DNA from: Opacimonas sp964559075 | GTDB taxonomy: Bacteria > Pseudomonadota > Gammaproteobacteria > Enterobacterales > Alteromonadaceae | Length of the DNA: 7,600 nucleotides | Assembly: GCA_964559075.1 (NCBI GenBank) | Contig: CAZLGJ010000128.1 | Coordinates: forward strand, 1 to 7,600 | Direction: 5' to 3' | Part shown: in pieces, positions 1-7,291 of the stretch | Position numbering within the stretch: the stretch's first letter is position 1 | Layout of the letters: each line of letters starts with the position of its first letter | Notes under the pieces: generated by a model | Told to the model about the DNA's origin: nothing | The model's database searches: none | What the model saw: only the letters and a program-made list of their open reading frames with translations | Translations under genes and position numbers: made by a program

Positions 1-2368
1 GGCTGCGTTTGGATGACTTGTGTTTTTTCTTTTCTCGGGTGGAGCTGCGCTTTTTAGTGCCTTTGCGCGCCTCTTTACCGGCACCTTTATCTGCACCTTT
101 ACAAGATTCATGGGTCGGTTTGTCGCCAGATGCGCCTGATGACAACGTGGAACGCGTTTTTTTACGGGCTTTTTTGGCCGCTGGAGGAAAATCCTCATCG
201 AGCATCAAATCAATTTTGCGCTCGTCCAAGTTGACCGCAGCCACTTTAACATCAAGTTTATCCCCTAAGCGAAATACTCTACCAGAGCCCTCGCCCACTA
301 ATACCTGACGCACGTCATCAAACTGATAATAATCATTACCCAGCGCGGTGACGTGCACTAAGCCATCAATACCAAATTCTAAAATTCGGACAAATAAGCC
401 AAAGTTAGTGACAGAGGCGACTACGGCAGGGAAAACATCCCCGACATGATCTTGCATAAACTCGCACTTGAGCCAATCGGCGACATCACGCGTGGCTTCA
501 TCAGCTCGGCGCTCAGCCATCGAACATTGCTCACCGAGCTGCTCGACATCTTCGAGTACGTATTTTTTGGCACCGTTGACCGGCTGTTGTTGCGCTTTGA
601 GGATCGCTTTAATCGCACGGTGCACTACCAAATCTGGGTAGCGTCGAATCGGCGAGGTAAAATGGGCATACTCTGAGAGCGCTAAACCAAAGTGCCCGAT
701 ATTTTCATGGTTGTATTGGGCTTGTTTCATACTGCGCAAGAGCATGCTTTGGATCACCTCCGCATCGGGGCGGCTGCGAATTTTGTGCATGATTTTGGTA
801 AATGCCCGCGCCGATGGCTCATCGTCTAACTGATGTGCCACCCCTACTTCGGTCAAATAGGTCGTAAAGGACAATAAGCGATCGCTATCGGGCTTATCGT
901 GAATACGATACAGCCCCAGCGCCTGGTGCTTGGTCAACATGCGCGCCGCGCAGACGTTGGCCATGATCATGCACTCTTCAATTAGCTTATGCGCATCGTT
1001 GCGCTCCAGCGGCACGATATGCGAAATCTTGCGATCGGCATTAAAAATAAACTTACTTTCGCGCGTTTCAAACTCGATGGCACCGCGGCCATCACGCGCG
1101 CCTTTGAGTACGCGATATAAGTCGTGTAAATATCTAAGATGTGGCACGTGTTGAGCATAGCGTTCATTAAGCACCTCATCCCCAGCCAAAATCCCCGCCA
1201 CCTTAGTGTAGGTTAGACGTGCATGAGATCGCATCACCGCTTCATAAAACTGATAACTCTGCACCTGGCCGGTCAAATCGAGCGACATCTGAGCCACCAT
1301 ACACAAGCGATCCACATCCGGATTGAGTGAACACAGACCGTTGGATAAAGCCTCTGGCAACATGGGTATCACTTGTTCGGGAAAATACACCGACGTGGCG
1401 CGGTTAATCGCTTCTTGATCGAGCGCAGTGCCCGGTCTCACATAATAAGACACATCGGCGATAGCGACATACAAGGTATAACCGGTGATGATGTCATGTT
1501 TAATGACGGGCTCACAATACACCGCATCATCAAAATCGCGCGCATCTTCGCCATCAATGGTCACTAGGGGCAATGCGCGTAAATCCACCCGCCCTTGTTT
1601 AGCCTCTTCACTGACCTCGGTGCCAATCTTGTCAGCCTGACGCAATACCGCATCGGGCCATACATGGGGAATATCAAAGGTGCGCAGTGCCATTTCGATT
1701 TCCATACCGGGCGCCATGTGTTCACCAAGCACTTCGATAATTTTGCCTACTGCCGAGGATTGCCGCGATGGACGTTTGGTCAACCGGACGACCACGACAT
1801 TGCCCTGACGCGCGCCCAAACTGTCTTTAGGACCGATGTAAATTTCGTGGTTGATGCGTTGGTCATCGGGGATCACCAAGCCTACGCCATGCTCAGTAAA
1901 ATAGCGCCCCACGATGGGCTCGGCGCGTGGCTCGACTACGCGAGTCACACGAGCTTCAATTTTGCCTTTACGCCCCATGCCTTTACTGACTACTTCAACC
2001 AAATCGCCGTGCAGCACGTTTTTCATTTGCGGTTGTGCCAAGTACCAATCGTCTTCGTCACTGTCAAATTTGACAAAGCCAAAGCCATCGCGATGACCTA
2101 TCACGCGACCAATTTGTAATGCTTCTTGAGCTTGCACTTCATATTTGCGCTGCTGCGTAAACGCTACCTGCCCCTCGCGCTCCATAGCGCGTAAGCGGCG
2201 CTGGATCCCAACTTGATCAGCATCGGTATGGGCATCTGCTAAATGACAAATTTCTAAAAAGGATAAGGGCTTACCCGCTTGAGACAGCAAGGTTAGTAAG
2301 TGCTCACGACTAGCAACAGGATTGGGATACTTTAACTGCTCTCGAGAATAATTGGGGTCTTGGGACAT
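1..2368 (-). CDS. rnr: Ribonuclease R, 3'-5' exoribonuclease (3' end cut by window edge)
   Basis: RNase R degrades structured RNA processively from the 3' end, in mRNA and rRNA quality control and in trans-translation. The frame is open for 789 codons from ATG 2368 to the left edge, with no frameshift; E. coli RNase R has about 813 residues, so only the tail end is missing. Translation shows the N-terminal start MSQDPNYSRE, as in E. coli; a helix-turn-helix-like region at about 22-85; cold-shock/OB domains (IGHRDGFGF near 90-98); the RNB catalytic domain with IDGEDARDFDDAVY at 271-284, whose D272, D278, D280 and D281 match the E. coli metal-binding residues in number; YAHFTSPIRRYPDL at 567-580; an S1 domain at about 642-726; and a Lys/Arg-rich tail from 727. 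The start follows E. coli homology; no strong Shine-Dalgarno is visible. The gene lies 48 bases after the diguanylate cyclase gene and has a candidate promoter in that gap. Confidence 0.97.
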   Translation of the reverse strand, partial: MSQDPNYSREQLKYPNPVASREHLLTLLSQAGKPLSFLEICHLADAHTDADQVGIQRRLRAMEREGQVAFTQQRKYEVQAQEALQIGRVIGHRDGFGFVKFDSDEDDWYLAQPQMKNVLHGDLVEVVSKGMGRKGKIEARVTRVVEPRAEPIVGRYFTEHGVGLVIPDDQRINHEIYIGPKDSLGARQGNVVVVRLTKRPSRQSSAVGKIIEVLGEHMAPGMEIEMALRTFDIPHVWPDAVLRQADKIGTEVSEEAKQGRVDLRALPLVTIDGEDARDFDDAVYCEPVIKHDIITGYTLYVAIADVSYYVRPGTALDQEAINRATSVYFPEQVIPMLPEALSNGLCSLNPDVDRLCMVAQMSLDLTGQVQSYQFYEAVMRSHARLTYTKVAGILAGDEVLNERYAQHVPHLRYLHDLYRVLKGARDGRGAIEFETRESKFIFNADRKISHIVPLERNDAHKLIEECMIMANVCAARMLTKHQALGLYRIHDKPDSDRLLSFTTYLTEVGVAHQLDDEPSARAFTKIMHKIRSRPDAEVIQSMLLRSMKQAQYNHENIGHFGLALSEYAHFTSPIRRYPDLVVHRAIKAILKAQQQPVNGAKKYVLEDVEQLGEQCSMAERRADEATRDVADWLKCEFMQDHVGDVFPAVVASVTNFGLFVRILEFGIDGLVHVTALGNDYYQFDDVRQVLVGEGSGRVFRLGDKLDVKVAAVNLDERKIDLMLDEDFPPAAKKARKKTRSTLSSGASGDKPTHESCKGADKGAGKEARKGTKKRSSTREKKKHKSSKRS

Positions 2369-2397
2369 GAATGCTTTTCATCAACTTCGGTGCCCAT

Positions 2398-2406
2398 AGT
2401 ATAACA
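2398..2406 (-). promoter_or_regulatory. Candidate extended -10 promoter for rnr
   Basis: On the minus strand the gap between the cyclase stop and the rnr start reads TGTTATACT, which fits the extended -10 form TGnTATAAT with one mismatch. No convincing -35 hexamer lies 16-18 bases upstream, which is usual for extended -10 promoters. Transcription would start about 23 bases before the rnr ATG. It would let rnr be expressed apart from motX and the cyclase. This is motif evidence only. Confidence 0.45.
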
Positions 2407-2416
2407 CCCCTAGCGC

Positions 2417-4051
2417 TTAGCGCACTAATTCAATTGAGGTGACCTCATGCTCAGCATAATGCACTAGCTGCTTGCGGCCAGCGCGTTTTGCACGATATAG
2501 CGCGGTATCGGCACATTTGTACAGCTCATCGATATCTTTAGAATCGCTGGGATAAATCGATGCGCCAGCAGAGAGGGTAATGATGCGGCCATCGGGCAAT
2601 GGCTTTGTGGATAGTTGCTTCGCGACGCGCGCGTAAATCGTATTGATTTGCTCAAGCTCGGTGCAATCCAGCAAAATAGCAAATTCCTCACCGCCCACTC
2701 TCGCGACGATATCGCGGTCTTTCTTCGCGCATTCTCTAGCTGTGCGGGCCATGCGCTTGAGCGCCAGGTCGCCAATGTCATGACCGAGCTCGTCATTGAC
2801 TTTTTTGAAGTGATCCGCATCGAGCAGCAACAGACAGAAGCGTTTTTCGGCTTTGACCCACTCCTCGATTTGTTCAAAGAAATAGCGGCGATTCCAGATC
2901 CCCGTCAGCGGATCTGTATAGGCTTTTTCGCGCATTTGTTCAGAGATGGTCAAGCGCGTAAAGGTGATCCCTAGATTGTTAAACAGAAACTCCAGCGGCA
3001 CGCTGAACTTTTGAGTCACAAGCTTGAAATCCGCCTGACTAAAATATAACGACGCCCGTCCTAGCACGATATTATCAGACGCTATCGGAAAGCATTTGGC
3101 ATAGTCATAATCACGCGCTAACTGGGTCGCCCAGGTATGGGTGCAATTACTTTTGCCTTCGGGAAAATAGTTGATATGGAGCGAATTTCTGCGCGCAGCC
3201 CAGCAGTTGTCTTTATGTATGTCATAGCCAGTATCATCGCCCAACTCCACTTCTAAGTGCGTACCAGGAAAGCACTTGGCGACAAAATCTTGGGTGATCC
3301 CCAACGCTTCGTCAACCGTCTTGCAGATGCTGTACATGGCCGTGACCGTTTGCAGCTCATTGTAGACGTAGGTGATTTCCTCGGCTTTTTTTGACAGCAC
3401 GCGCTTGTGTTTGGCGTTAATAAGGGCAATGTTGCGCTTTTCCATAAAACGCATTCCTAGCAGGGTGGCGACAACCACCACAAAGAAGCCAAGCGCGAGA
3501 ACGCGCAGCTTGTTGATCACAGCCATTTGTGTAGCTTCTGGAATAGCAACGCGAATAAAGGCAGTTTGCCCATTGACCAAGTTGATCATATTAGCGTAGT
3601 AAATCAAGTCATATTCAAGCGTTGAACTATAGCGCTTACTCACCCCGAAACCATCACGCGCAGCATCGCGAATTTCTGGTCGATTGATGTGATTATCCAT
3701 CAAAATAAGCGTTTGATAATCGACATTTGAATCCGCAATCACGGTGCCGTCATCATCAATCAAGGTCAAACGCGTCGTATCAATGCTCTTTTCACGCATC
3801 ACCCGTTGCAGTGTTTTTTGGATAGTGACGATATCAAATTCAAGATCGGTAGAGCCAAAGCGCTGAATGGTCATATTGACCATTGCCGTTTTGGCTTTGG
3901 TGATGTCTTCTAGATGGGTAAGCGTTCGGCTCTGTATGCTTTTTTCAATTAGCGAGGTAAACAGAACAACCAATGCACAGACCACCAGCATGGTAACGAT
4001 AAAAATGCGGCTGTGGGCATTTAATTCTTTTAATTGTGCAATCCATTTCAT
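2417..4051 (-). CDS. Membrane-bound sensor diguanylate cyclase (PhoR-like periplasmic sensor, GAF-like, GGDEF)
   Basis: A 544-residue inner-membrane protein predicted to make cyclic di-GMP from two GTP. Membrane segments lie at about 16-35 and 183-200. The periplasmic part between them resembles the PhoR/CACHE-type sensor fold, with LTLIDDDGTVIADS (95-108), NRPEI (123-127) and a following Y-S-S-T-L segment. A helical linker at about 205-235 leads to a GAF-like domain (about 236-365) with C283-W, R287/R288, H292, C303, H305 and C320. The C-terminal GGDEF domain begins at YTDPLTGIWNRRYF (378-391), has the metal-binding D411 and the active-site GGEEF at 453-457, so it looks catalytically intact. 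The inhibitory-site position reads KDRD (444-447) rather than RxxD, so product inhibition may be weak or absent. ATG 4051 is preceded by a weak GGA. The gene lies 78 bases after motX and 48 before rnr, all on one strand. The signal it senses is unknown. Confidence 0.93.
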   Translation of the reverse strand: MKWIAQLKELNAHSRIFIVTMLVVCALVVLFTSLIEKSIQSRTLTHLEDITKAKTAMVNMTIQRFGSTDLEFDIVTIQKTLQRVMREKSIDTTRLTLIDDDGTVIADSNVDYQTLILMDNHINRPEIRDAARDGFGVSKRYSSTLEYDLIYYANMINLVNGQTAFIRVAIPEATQMAVINKLRVLALGFFVVVVATLLGMRFMEKRNIALINAKHKRVLSKKAEEITYVYNELQTVTAMYSICKTVDEALGITQDFVAKCFPGTHLEVELGDDTGYDIHKDNCWAARRNSLHINYFPEGKSNCTHTWATQLARDYDYAKCFPIASDNIVLGRASLYFSQADFKLVTQKFSVPLEFLFNNLGITFTRLTISEQMREKAYTDPLTGIWNRRYFFEQIEEWVKAEKRFCLLLLDADHFKKVNDELGHDIGDLALKRMARTARECAKKDRDIVARVGGEEFAILLDCTELEQINTIYARVAKQLSTKPLPDGRIITLSAGASIYPSDSKDIDELYKCADTALYRAKRAGRKQLVHYAEHEVTSIELVR

Positions 4052-4129
4052 GTGTCAGTCCATTTTATCAAACGCGGTGTGCGCCGCTTATTTTTGCTTA
4101 TTCTGTTGTTTTTAGTCTTATTGCTAATC

Positions 4130-4846
4130 TTATTGCGTGATGAGTGTTCGCGCTATGCGCTGGGCATGAGCTATCGCGCTCGGACTCATGCGCACCTCTA
4201 GTGCGTTAATTTTGTTGACGATTTCTCGCTGCAACTGTACGTCATCCGTGACCACTTGTCTGAGCCATACATACGCATCGTGAAAATCATACGGGCTCCC
4301 CATATCAGCGATGTACATATCGACAAGCTGCAATAATGCAGGGATGTGGCCAAGGGCTGCACTTTCACGCAAGTAATGCAACGCCAGATTGGTATCTTGA
4401 ATCACCAAAATCCCTTTGCGATGGTAACGTCCAAGATGCTCTAGTGCTGCCGGTAAACCTTGTTGCGCGGCCGTTTTCATAAAGTGGATACCAAGTTTGG
4501 CATCGCGCTCAACGCACACACCCCATGCCAACATGTCGCCCCACAAAAATTGGTAGACAGGTACATCCAGCACCGTGGCGCGCGCTTCAATGTCTCTCAC
4601 AAGCTGACATTCGTCAGCTTTCACCCGCTGCAAATGTTGGTTTTGGTTAATCAACTTGACCAACACATCTTGGCTATATAATTCAATCGCACTGAGGTTG
4701 GTTAATCCATCTGGAATTAACACCCCGTCAAATTCGTCTTCTTGGGCAGACGTTACAGGGCTTACTAGTAAGGCGCCGATAGCACCGACTATCAGCAACC
4801 CGCTCATGCATAGTTGTACAACTTGCTGGCGCACGTTTGTCATCAC
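4130..4846 (-). CDS. motX: MotX, T-ring protein of the sodium-driven polar flagellar motor
   Basis: A 238-residue exported protein. The N-terminus is a signal peptide (hydrophobic stretch about 14-33, probable cleavage near VTSA-QED at 31-37). In Vibrio, MotX with MotY forms the periplasmic T ring that recruits and anchors the PomA/PomB sodium-channel stator. Evidence for MotX: the segment HLQRVKADECQLV (71-83), including the CQLV tetrapeptide that I recall as shared by MotX and MotY; LWGDMLAWGVCVERD (101-115), giving a mature cysteine pair C80/C111; two Sel1-type repeats at about 96-132 and 133-169 (AAQQGLPAALEHLGRY); and a third, degenerate one containing GSPYDFHDAYVWLRQ (183-197). It is somewhat longer than the roughly 210 residues I recall for Vibrio MotX, mostly from the leader and linker. 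The start is ATG-ATG (4846/4843) without a clear Shine-Dalgarno. In Vibrio and Shewanella motX is, as I recall, also close to rnr. It is preceded by a sigma-28 promoter. Confidence 0.92.
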   Translation of the reverse strand: MMTNVRQQVVQLCMSGLLIVGAIGALLVSPVTSAQEDEFDGVLIPDGLTNLSAIELYSQDVLVKLINQNQHLQRVKADECQLVRDIEARATVLDVPVYQFLWGDMLAWGVCVERDAKLGIHFMKTAAQQGLPAALEHLGRYHRKGILVIQDTNLALHYLRESAALGHIPALLQLVDMYIADMGSPYDFHDAYVWLRQVVTDDVQLQREIVNKINALEVRMSPSAIAHAQRIARTLITQ

Positions 4847-4880
4847 TTGGCTTATCGCTTTACTGGCTCTCTCATCAGAT

Positions 4881-4907
4881 TTATCGGCCTTTTCAGCAAA
4901 TGGTTTA
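4881..4907 (-). promoter_or_regulatory. Sigma-28 (FliA) flagellar promoter of motX
   Basis: On the minus strand the sequence is TAAA, then exactly 15 bases, then GCCGATAA, an exact match to the enterobacterial/Vibrio sigma-28 consensus (TAAA-N15-GCCGATAA). The -10 element occupies 4888-4881 and the -35 element 4907-4904. Transcription should begin near 4874, giving a leader of about 28 bases before motX. This fits motX being a late (class IV, FliA-dependent) flagellar gene in Vibrio. Confidence 0.88.
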
Positions 4908-4940
4908 GTTACAATTTGTGATCTATTCTTGGTTGGGGTC

Positions 4941-4949
4941 TGTTATAAT
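4941..4949 (+). promoter_or_regulatory. Extended -10 promoter for ubiD-fre
   Basis: TGTTATAAT is a perfect extended -10 element (TGn plus the consensus TATAAT). No good -35 is found at 16-18 bases spacing. A start near 4956 gives a leader of about 30 bases. The element lies downstream of an in-frame ATG at 4918, which is a further reason to place the ubiD start at 4987. It diverges from the motX sigma-28 promoter, with 33 bases between the two -10/-35 blocks. Confidence 0.65.
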
Positions 4950-4986
4950 CTGCGTTCATTGGATTATTCGGATTCAAATTTTTGCT

Positions 4987-6480
4987 ATGCAGTATAAAGA
5001 CTTACGTGATTTTATCGCGCAACTAGAAGCACAGGGCAAACTATTGCGCATCAACCACCCGATCGATACCGATTTGGAGATGACCGAAATCGCCGATCGC
5101 ACCTTACGTGCTGGCGGCCCAGCATTGCTGTTTGAAAACCCCAAAGGGCATAATATGCCGGTGCTGGCAAACTTGTTTGGTACTCCAGAACGCGTCGCTA
5201 TGGGCATGGGACAAGACAACGTGGCTGCGCTTCGCGAAGTCGGTAAATTGCTGGCTTATTTGAAAGAGCCCGATCCGCCCAAAGGCATCAAGGATTTGTG
5301 GAGCAAGCTGCCGGTGTTTAAACAAGTCCTGAATATGCCGGCCAAAGTAGTTCGCAAAGCGCCCTGCCAACAGCAAGTGATCAGCGGCGATGCTGTCGAT
5401 TTGGGTCAGATCCCCATTCAGCGCTGCTGGCCAGGTGATGCAGCGCCCCTCATCACTTGGGGCTTAACCGTGACTCGTGGCCCGCACAAAAAGCGCCAAA
5501 ACTTAGGCATTTACCGTCAGCAGGTGATTGCTAAAAACAAAGTGATTATGCGCTGGTTATCGCATCGCGGTGGCGCGCTAGATTTTCGCGAGTGGTGTCA
5601 AACCCATCCAGATAAACCTTATCCAGTGGTGGTGGCATTGGGCGCTGATCCCGCGACTATTTTAGGAGCCGTCACGCCGGTGCCTGACACGCTGTCTGAA
5701 TATGCCTTTGCAGGCTTACTGCGCGGCAGCAAAACAGAAGTGGTAAATGCCTTGAGCTGCGACCTGCAGGTGCCTGCCAATGCCGAAATCGTGCTTGAAG
5801 GCTATATTATGCCTGGCGAAACCGCACCTGAGGGCCCGTACGGTGATCACACCGGCTACTATAACGAAGTTGATGAATTTCCGGTGTTTACTGTCACGCA
5901 TATTACGCACCGCACAGACCCGATTTACCATTCTACCTATACAGGTCGCCCGCCAGATGAGCCGGCTATTTTGGGCGTGGCGCTCAACGAAGTGTTTGTG
6001 CCTATTTTGCAAAAACAGTTTCCCGAGATCGTGGATTTTTATCTGCCTCCTGAAGGGTGCTCTTATCGCATGGCGATTGTGACCATGAAAAAACAATATC
6101 CGGGACATGCCAAGCGCGTCATGCTTGGGGTCTGGTCGTTCTTGCGCCAGTTCATGTATACCAAGTTTGTCATCGTTTGTGATGATGATATTGATGCACG
6201 CAATTGGGAAGACGTCATTTGGGCCATTACGACGCGCATGGACCCGACTCGAGATACGACATTAATCGATAACACCCCAATTGACTATTTAGATTTTGCC
6301 TCGCCTGTGTCAGGCTTGGGCTCCAAAATGGGTATGGATGCCACCAACAAATGGCCAGGAGAAACCGACCGCGAATGGGGCGAACCCATAGTGATGGATC
6401 CTGCAGTCACGGCCAAAGTCGATGCACTTTGGGACGAATTGGGCATCAGCGAACTTTGCTCGCAGCCGCCACAACGCTAA
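4987..6480 (+). CDS. ubiD: UbiD, 3-octaprenyl-4-hydroxybenzoate decarboxylase (prenylated-FMN dependent)
   Basis: UbiD removes the carboxyl group from 3-polyprenyl-4-hydroxybenzoate in ubiquinone synthesis, using the prenylated FMN made by UbiX plus a divalent metal and a monovalent cation. The 497-residue product is nearly colinear with E. coli UbiD, from YKDLRDF (3-9) to ATNKWPGET (452-460). Cofactor and metal positions as recalled for the family are present: N172, IYR 175-177, RWL 189-191, RG 194-195, E238, and the proposed proton donor D287 in APEGPYGDHTGYY (280-292). I chose ATG 4987 over the in-frame ATG 4918 because E. coli homology begins at MQYKDLRDF, the extra 23 residues are unlike UbiD, and the -10 element lies between the two. 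No clear Shine-Dalgarno is seen. fre follows after 25 bases. It should be a cytosolic homo-oligomer. Confidence 0.97.
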   Translation: MQYKDLRDFIAQLEAQGKLLRINHPIDTDLEMTEIADRTLRAGGPALLFENPKGHNMPVLANLFGTPERVAMGMGQDNVAALREVGKLLAYLKEPDPPKGIKDLWSKLPVFKQVLNMPAKVVRKAPCQQQVISGDAVDLGQIPIQRCWPGDAAPLITWGLTVTRGPHKKRQNLGIYRQQVIAKNKVIMRWLSHRGGALDFREWCQTHPDKPYPVVVALGADPATILGAVTPVPDTLSEYAFAGLLRGSKTEVVNALSCDLQVPANAEIVLEGYIMPGETAPEGPYGDHTGYYNEVDEFPVFTVTHITHRTDPIYHSTYTGRPPDEPAILGVALNEVFVPILQKQFPEIVDFYLPPEGCSYRMAIVTMKKQYPGHAKRVMLGVWSFLRQFMYTKFVIVCDDDIDARNWEDVIWAITTRMDPTRDTTLIDNTPIDYLDFASPVSGLGSKMGMDATNKWPGETDREWGEPIVMDPAVTAKVDALWDELGISELCSQPPQR

Positions 6481-6505
6481 CGCTTTACCAAGAAAGAACT
6501 CATAC

Positions 6506-7195
6506 ATGCTATTAAACCTAAAAACCATTGAAAATGTTGGCCACGATGTATATCGCATCATCCTCTCTGCTGACGAGCCGCTTGAGTACCAAGCTGGACA
6601 ATACCTGCTCGTTGAGATGGGCAAAGACGATTTGCGTCCATTCTCAATTGCTTCGAGCCCGAGTAAAGACAAGTTCATTGAGCTGCACATCGGTGCCACG
6701 CCAAAAAATGCATTTGCTTGGGATGTGCTTGAACGTCTGCGTACTATCGGCAATATCTCAGCCACATTAAGCAATGGTAGCGCATTTTTGCAACCCCAAG
6801 AAGATAAAGACATTGTCTTAATCGCAGGCGGTACCGGTTATTCGTATCTCAAATCGATTGCATATGAAATCGCGTCACAAGACTTGGATCTCAAGGTCGA
6901 TATTTTTTGGGGCGCCAAACAAGCTAGTCAGTTATATGAATTCGACGCTTTGGTTGCTTTATGTGAGGCGCACGAACAGTTTCATTTCCACCCGGTGGTA
7001 GAAGTTGCAGAACCCGATTGGCAGGGAAAAACTGGCTTAGTCCATCAAAGTGCGATTCACACTGTGCATGATTTTTCGCAAAAGCAAGTTTATATCGCAG
7101 GACCATTTGCGATGGCAAAAATTGCAAGAGATGATTTGTACAACGCTGGATTAGCGCAAGAGTGTTTGTTTGGGGATGCGTACGCGTACATTTAA
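6506..7195 (+). CDS. fre: Fre, NAD(P)H:flavin oxidoreductase
   Basis: A 229-residue cytosolic flavin reductase (E. coli Fre has 233), which uses NAD(P)H to reduce free FMN, FAD or riboflavin. The fold is ferredoxin-NADP reductase-like: a flavin-binding barrel with AGQYLLVEM (30-38) and RPFSIASSP (44-52), then a nucleotide domain with the pyridine-nucleotide loop AGGTGYS (107-113), FWGAK (134-138), YIAGPFAMAKIARD (196-209) and the terminal LFGDAYAYI (221-229), all as in E. coli Fre. ATG 6506 is chosen by homology; an AAGAAAG stretch upstream is a weak ribosome site. The frame is open further upstream, but that part overlaps ubiD and is unlike Fre. The ubiD-fre order is that of E. coli; reduced FMN from Fre could feed UbiX-dependent cofactor synthesis for UbiD (inference). 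Confidence 0.95.
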   Translation: MLLNLKTIENVGHDVYRIILSADEPLEYQAGQYLLVEMGKDDLRPFSIASSPSKDKFIELHIGATPKNAFAWDVLERLRTIGNISATLSNGSAFLQPQEDKDIVLIAGGTGYSYLKSIAYEIASQDLDLKVDIFWGAKQASQLYEFDALVALCEAHEQFHFHPVVEVAEPDWQGKTGLVHQSAIHTVHDFSQKQVYIAGPFAMAKIARDDLYNAGLAQECLFGDAYAYI

Positions 7196-7230
7196 CGTGC
7201 GCGTCAGTTGGCGTTTTCAACAAAATCTCC

Positions 7231-7275
7231 CGACGTTATCGGCAATACTCGCCTCAGCGTATCACGGTAACGTCG
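7231..7275. terminator. Imperfect inverted repeat between convergent fre and csp, possible terminator
   Basis: The arms CGACGTTATCG (7231-7241) and CGGTAACGTCG (7265-7275) pair over 10 of 11 positions, around a 23-base loop that can form a further ATAC/GTAT helix (7245-7248 with 7259-7262). It sits between two converging genes, where a shared terminator is expected. On the minus strand the left arm is followed by GGAGATTTTGTT, a modest T run. On the plus strand no T run follows, so it fits the csp transcript better. The long loop and weak T tract keep confidence low. Confidence 0.4.
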
Positions 7276-7291
7276 AGATGATGGTAAAAGG

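Noticed and set aside
1595..2119. A 174-residue open frame on the plus strand
   Set aside because: It lies antisense to the N-terminal and cold-shock domains of rnr, whose minus-strand translation is unmistakable. It has no recognisable family and no ribosome site.
4062..4070. TGATAAAAT on the minus strand as a promoter for the cyclase gene
   Set aside because: It resembles an extended -10, but the start would fall about 4 bases before the ATG, leaving almost no leader, and no -35 is present. The gap is AT-rich, so chance matches are likely.
4074..4087. GCGG/CCGC hairpin between motX and the cyclase as a terminator
   Set aside because: The stem is only 4 base pairs with a 6-base loop. On the minus strand it is followed by GTTTGAT rather than a T run. 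The T-rich side faces the plus strand, where no gene ends.
4918..4986. A 23-residue N-terminal extension of UbiD from ATG 4918
   Set aside because: E. coli homology begins at the codon at 4987, and the perfect extended -10 element at 4941-4949 lies inside the proposed extension.
6422..6505. Upstream extension of Fre by 28 residues from ATG 6422
   Set aside because: It overlaps the end of ubiD, has no similarity to the Fre N-terminus, and the start at 6506 gives the family length.
6310..6813. A 167-residue minus-strand open frame across the ubiD-fre junction
   Set aside because: It is antisense to two clearly identified genes and carries no recognisable domain.
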